A DNA stretch of 7,908 bases from Rhodospirillaceae bacterium (lineage in GTDB: Bacteria; Pseudomonadota; Alphaproteobacteria; MPNO01; UBA2964), in contig PBOV01000120.1 in the NCBI GenBank assembly GCA_002724505.1, positions 1 through 7,908 on the forward strand, given 5' to 3'. The translations under genes were made by a program, and so were the position numbers. Within the stretch, counting starts at the first letter, position 1, and each line of letters starts with the position of its first letter. This document shows positions 6,031 to 7,908 of the stretch, one piece after another. The notes beneath the pieces are model-generated. The model worked only from the letters and a program-made list of their open reading frames with translations, made no database searches and had not been told where the DNA came from.

Positions 6031-6176
6031 AGTTTTTGCTTAACTACAGACAAAATTAAGTTTTACCTTGTTATATTAGTGGCTAAAAATAGAAGCGAAT
6101 GGACCCCAAGCGCGGGTAGGATTATGATGCTTAAACTTTTGACGTAAAGTCAAAAAATCAATAAGGGAAATTTTAC
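6031..6176. promoter_or_regulatory. Divergent intergenic region between the GNAT-DUF1989 operon and the FMN reductase gene
   Basis: These 146 bp must hold the promoters of both divergent units. It is AT-rich at both ends, with a more GC-rich centre near 6100-6120. On the minus strand TATAAC (complement of 6070-6075) could be a -10 box, with TTCGCT (complement of 6094-6099) 18 bp upstream as a poor -35. I found no convincing plus-strand pair. No guanidine riboswitch fold was recognised. Confidence 0.45.
6137..6155. promoter_or_regulatory. 7-bp inverted repeat upstream of the FMN reductase gene
   Basis: TTTTGAC (6137-6143) and GTCAAAA (6149-6155) are perfect reverse complements around the 5-base spacer GTAAA. 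The element ends 21 bases before the start codon and just before the ribosome site. It could be a repressor operator or a leader hairpin. Its left arm plus spacer contains GACGTAA, also found in the inverted repeat at 6005-6024. Confidence 0.4.
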
Positions 6177-6734
6177 ATGCGCATACTTGTTTTTGCGGGT
6201 TCGCTTCGCAAAGAGTCTTTGAATAAGAAGTTGGCCACCCTGATTGCCGACAAATTAGACGCTTTAGGGGTGGATGTTGACGCCGCAGACTTTAGAGAAT
6301 TTGATATGCCGCTCTTTGATGGAGACCTGGAAGTTTCCGATGGAATTCCAGCGGGAACGCAAGAACTAGCCAGACGCATCGCTGTCGCTGACGCGATTGT
6401 AATTGTCTCCCCCGAATATAATTACGGCGTCCCTGGTCCTTTGAAGAATGCCATCGATTGGTTGTCCCGTATTAGGCCTTATCCAACGATTGGCAAGATT
6501 TGCTTCCTAGCGTCGGCGGCTCCGAGCTTGGTTGGTGGTGCGCGCGGTTTAATTGCAATCCGGCCTGCCTTGTCATTTATGGGCTTATGGCTTTCTGGCG
6601 ATAGTTTCTCGTTGGCGCAGGCAAATCAGGCGTTTGAGGATGATGGCAGCCTAGTTGACGCTGACCTTAATAAGTTACTCGACGGGATGTTGGATCGATT
6701 TGTTAAGGTGACCGGTTCGGCTCAAACCAATTAG
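6177..6734 (+). CDS. NADPH-dependent FMN reductase-like flavoprotein
   Basis: This 185 aa flavodoxin-fold protein belongs to the NADPH-dependent FMN reductase family (ChrR/YieF/ArsH/SsuE relatives). Such soluble flavoproteins reduce flavin, quinones, azo dyes or metals with NAD(P)H. The FMN phosphate loop is at the N-terminus (GSLRKESLN, 8-16). The family hallmark PEYNYGVPGPLKNAIDW is at 79-95, and a second flavin-contact segment lies around GGARG (120-124). Length and motif spacing are normal. The start ATG 6177 has a good ribosome site, AAGGGA (6163-6168), 8 bases upstream. It is divergent from the GNAT gene and followed 24 bp later by the acyl-CoA ligase on the same strand, so the pair is probably one operon. 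The inverted repeat at 6137-6155 is the best visible candidate for control. The physiological substrate cannot be read from the sequence. Confidence 0.92.
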   Translation: MRILVFAGSLRKESLNKKLATLIADKLDALGVDVDAADFREFDMPLFDGDLEVSDGIPAGTQELARRIAVADAIVIVSPEYNYGVPGPLKNAIDWLSRIRPYPTIGKICFLASAAPSLVGGARGLIAIRPALSFMGLWLSGDSFSLAQANQAFEDDGSLVDADLNKLLDGMLDRFVKVTGSAQTN

Positions 6735-6758
6735 TCCTACAAGTAAACTGATTTTCCA

Positions 6759-7908
6759 ATGGACCTCGGAACCACCTTTGATGTTGCTGTTGCCCGCCGA
6801 CCTCGGGCCTTGGCGCTGGTTGATGGCGATATCCGCCGCGATTTTTTGTCGTGGCAAGAAGATATTCGTCGGGTGTCTGGTGGTCTGTCAGCATTAGGGC
6901 TTACAAAAGGTCATCATCTCGTCTGCGTCATGGCAAATCGGTATGAAATGACGACGCTTTATTGGGGCTGTCAAATGTTGGGCGCAATTTTTACACCGTT
7001 TAACTGGCGAGCAACATCAGATGAGATAGCCTTCGTTCTGGGTGATGCCGAGCCTCATTTAGTGGCCTTTGATGATGTGACCGCCGCAGCTGTTCAAGTT
7101 GCCGCGAATGAAGCGGGACTCTCCGAAGAATCCCTGATCAGTGTTGGTGATAGTCCGAACAGTACGAGTTTTGTGGATCTACTGAGATATGAACCCGTTG
7201 CCGGGCCTGTCGGGGCGGATGAGAGCGACATTTGTTTGATGTTATATACATCCGGTACGACTGGTCGTCCCAAGGGTGTTCCGCGTTCTCATAGGGCGGA
7301 GCGCATAGCGGCATCGTCTGTTGTTGCGCATTTGCGTTACCAGTTTGGCGATAGCGCGCTTGGTGTAATGCCACTGTTCCATACAATGGGAATACGGGTT
7401 TTGCTTTGTTCAACGATGATTAACGGCGCTTTTATTAATATGCGGGGTTTTAACGCCGCTGAGGCGTTACGTCTGGTTGAAGAAGAAAGGGTTAATTCAT
7501 TATTTTTGGTGCCTACAATGTTTCATGACATGATGGCGCATGAAAATTTCTCAGCAGCAGATGTTTCTTCTGTGGCTAACGTCGCCTATGCGGGCATGTC
7601 GATGACAAACGAACTTGAACGTCGTTGTATTAACTTCCTGAAGCCGAAAATTTTCGCAAATTATTATGGTTCGAGCGAGATATTTACCTTCACTTTTTGC
7701 GACCATCTTGACCGCAAACCGGGTGCTGCCGGTTGGCCAGGAATGAATCAAATGATCCGGGTAGTGCGCGCTGATGTTGATACCATGGTAAAACCAGACG
7801 AAATTTTGCCTGCAAACCAAATTGGTGAAGTAATTGCAACTATGCAGAGCCCCGAGGCTTTCTCAGGATATTGGAACCGGCCCGACGCAGATTTTAAAGC
7901 CATCCGTG
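6759..7908 (+). CDS. AMP-binding acyl-CoA synthetase/ligase, 3'-truncated by window edge
   Basis: An uninterrupted frame of 383 codons from ATG 6759 runs off the right edge. The product is a class I adenylate-forming enzyme, which activates a carboxylic acid to an acyl-AMP and then normally to an acyl-CoA. Visible core motifs are the P-loop-like YTSGTTGRPKG (163-173) and the adenine-binding YYGSSE (302-307). Near the end is SGYWNRPDADFKAIR, which in the family leads into the YxTGD aspartate just outside the window. N-terminal segments such as YWGCQMLGAIFTPFNWR match the ligase fold. About 510-540 residues are expected, so the C-terminal hinge and catalytic lysine domain are missing here. No clear ribosome site precedes the ATG; it follows the flavoprotein stop by 24 bp, suggesting translational coupling. 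The substrate could be a fatty, aromatic or other organic acid and cannot be decided. Confidence 0.93.
   Translation, partial: MDLGTTFDVAVARRPRALALVDGDIRRDFLSWQEDIRRVSGGLSALGLTKGHHLVCVMANRYEMTTLYWGCQMLGAIFTPFNWRATSDEIAFVLGDAEPHLVAFDDVTAAAVQVAANEAGLSEESLISVGDSPNSTSFVDLLRYEPVAGPVGADESDICLMLYTSGTTGRPKGVPRSHRAERIAASSVVAHLRYQFGDSALGVMPLFHTMGIRVLLCSTMINGAFINMRGFNAAEALRLVEEERVNSLFLVPTMFHDMMAHENFSAADVSSVANVAYAGMSMTNELERRCINFLKPKIFANYYGSSEIFTFTFCDHLDRKPGAAGWPGMNQMIRVVRADVDTMVKPDEILPANQIGEVIATMQSPEAFSGYWNRPDADFKAIR

Noticed and set aside
6031..6176. Guanidine riboswitch (ykkC class) controlling the DUF1989 operon
   Set aside because: Considered because related CgdAB loci are often guanidine-regulated. 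I could not find the conserved riboswitch core on either strand; a covariance-model search would settle it.

Overview
This 7.9 kb window looks like chromosomal DNA from a Gram-negative bacterium, most likely an alphaproteobacterium of moderate G+C, possibly marine. That reading is inference. It rests on the style of the IspG C-terminus, the mix of ArfB, MsrB, EamA and DUF1989 genes, and tightly packed short operons. I see no mobile element, CRISPR array, tRNA or rRNA.

Left part (1-2669), housekeeping genes. The 3' two-thirds of ispG (isoprenoid MEP pathway) enters from the left edge. It runs convergently into an EamA/DMT-type ten-helix transporter gene on the minus strand. Divergent from that transporter is a plus-strand pair: arfB (rescue of stalled ribosomes) and msrB (repair of oxidised methionine).

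Middle part (2670-3693). After an AT-rich spacer with a possible weak terminator comes an NmrA-type NAD(P)-binding Rossmann protein. Its 3' end overlaps the next, oppositely oriented operon by 8 bp.

Central operon (3686-6030, minus strand), the most unusual part. A GNAT acetyltransferase gene is followed, at gaps of 20-29 bp, by three consecutive DUF1989 paralogues. DUF1989 contains the former urea-carboxylase-associated proteins, now known in one branch as the two subunits of carboxyguanidine deiminase (CgdAB). The first and third transcribed paralogues (210 and 211 aa) align without gaps and share three cysteines at identical positions (96, 126, 191). The second (180 aa) lacks a clean 29-residue block that carries the first cysteine. 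No urea or guanidine carboxylase, allophanate hydrolase or transporter for such compounds is visible, so the substrate is open. A three-subunit complex with one degenerate subunit is a plausible but untested reading.

Right part (6031-7908). A 146 bp divergent intergenic region separates the operon from a plus-strand pair: an NADPH-dependent FMN reductase-like flavoprotein and a class I adenylate-forming acyl-CoA ligase that runs off the right edge. Two inverted repeats flank this region, one inside the first codons of the GNAT gene and one just upstream of the flavoprotein. Both contain GACGTAA, so a shared regulator is possible.
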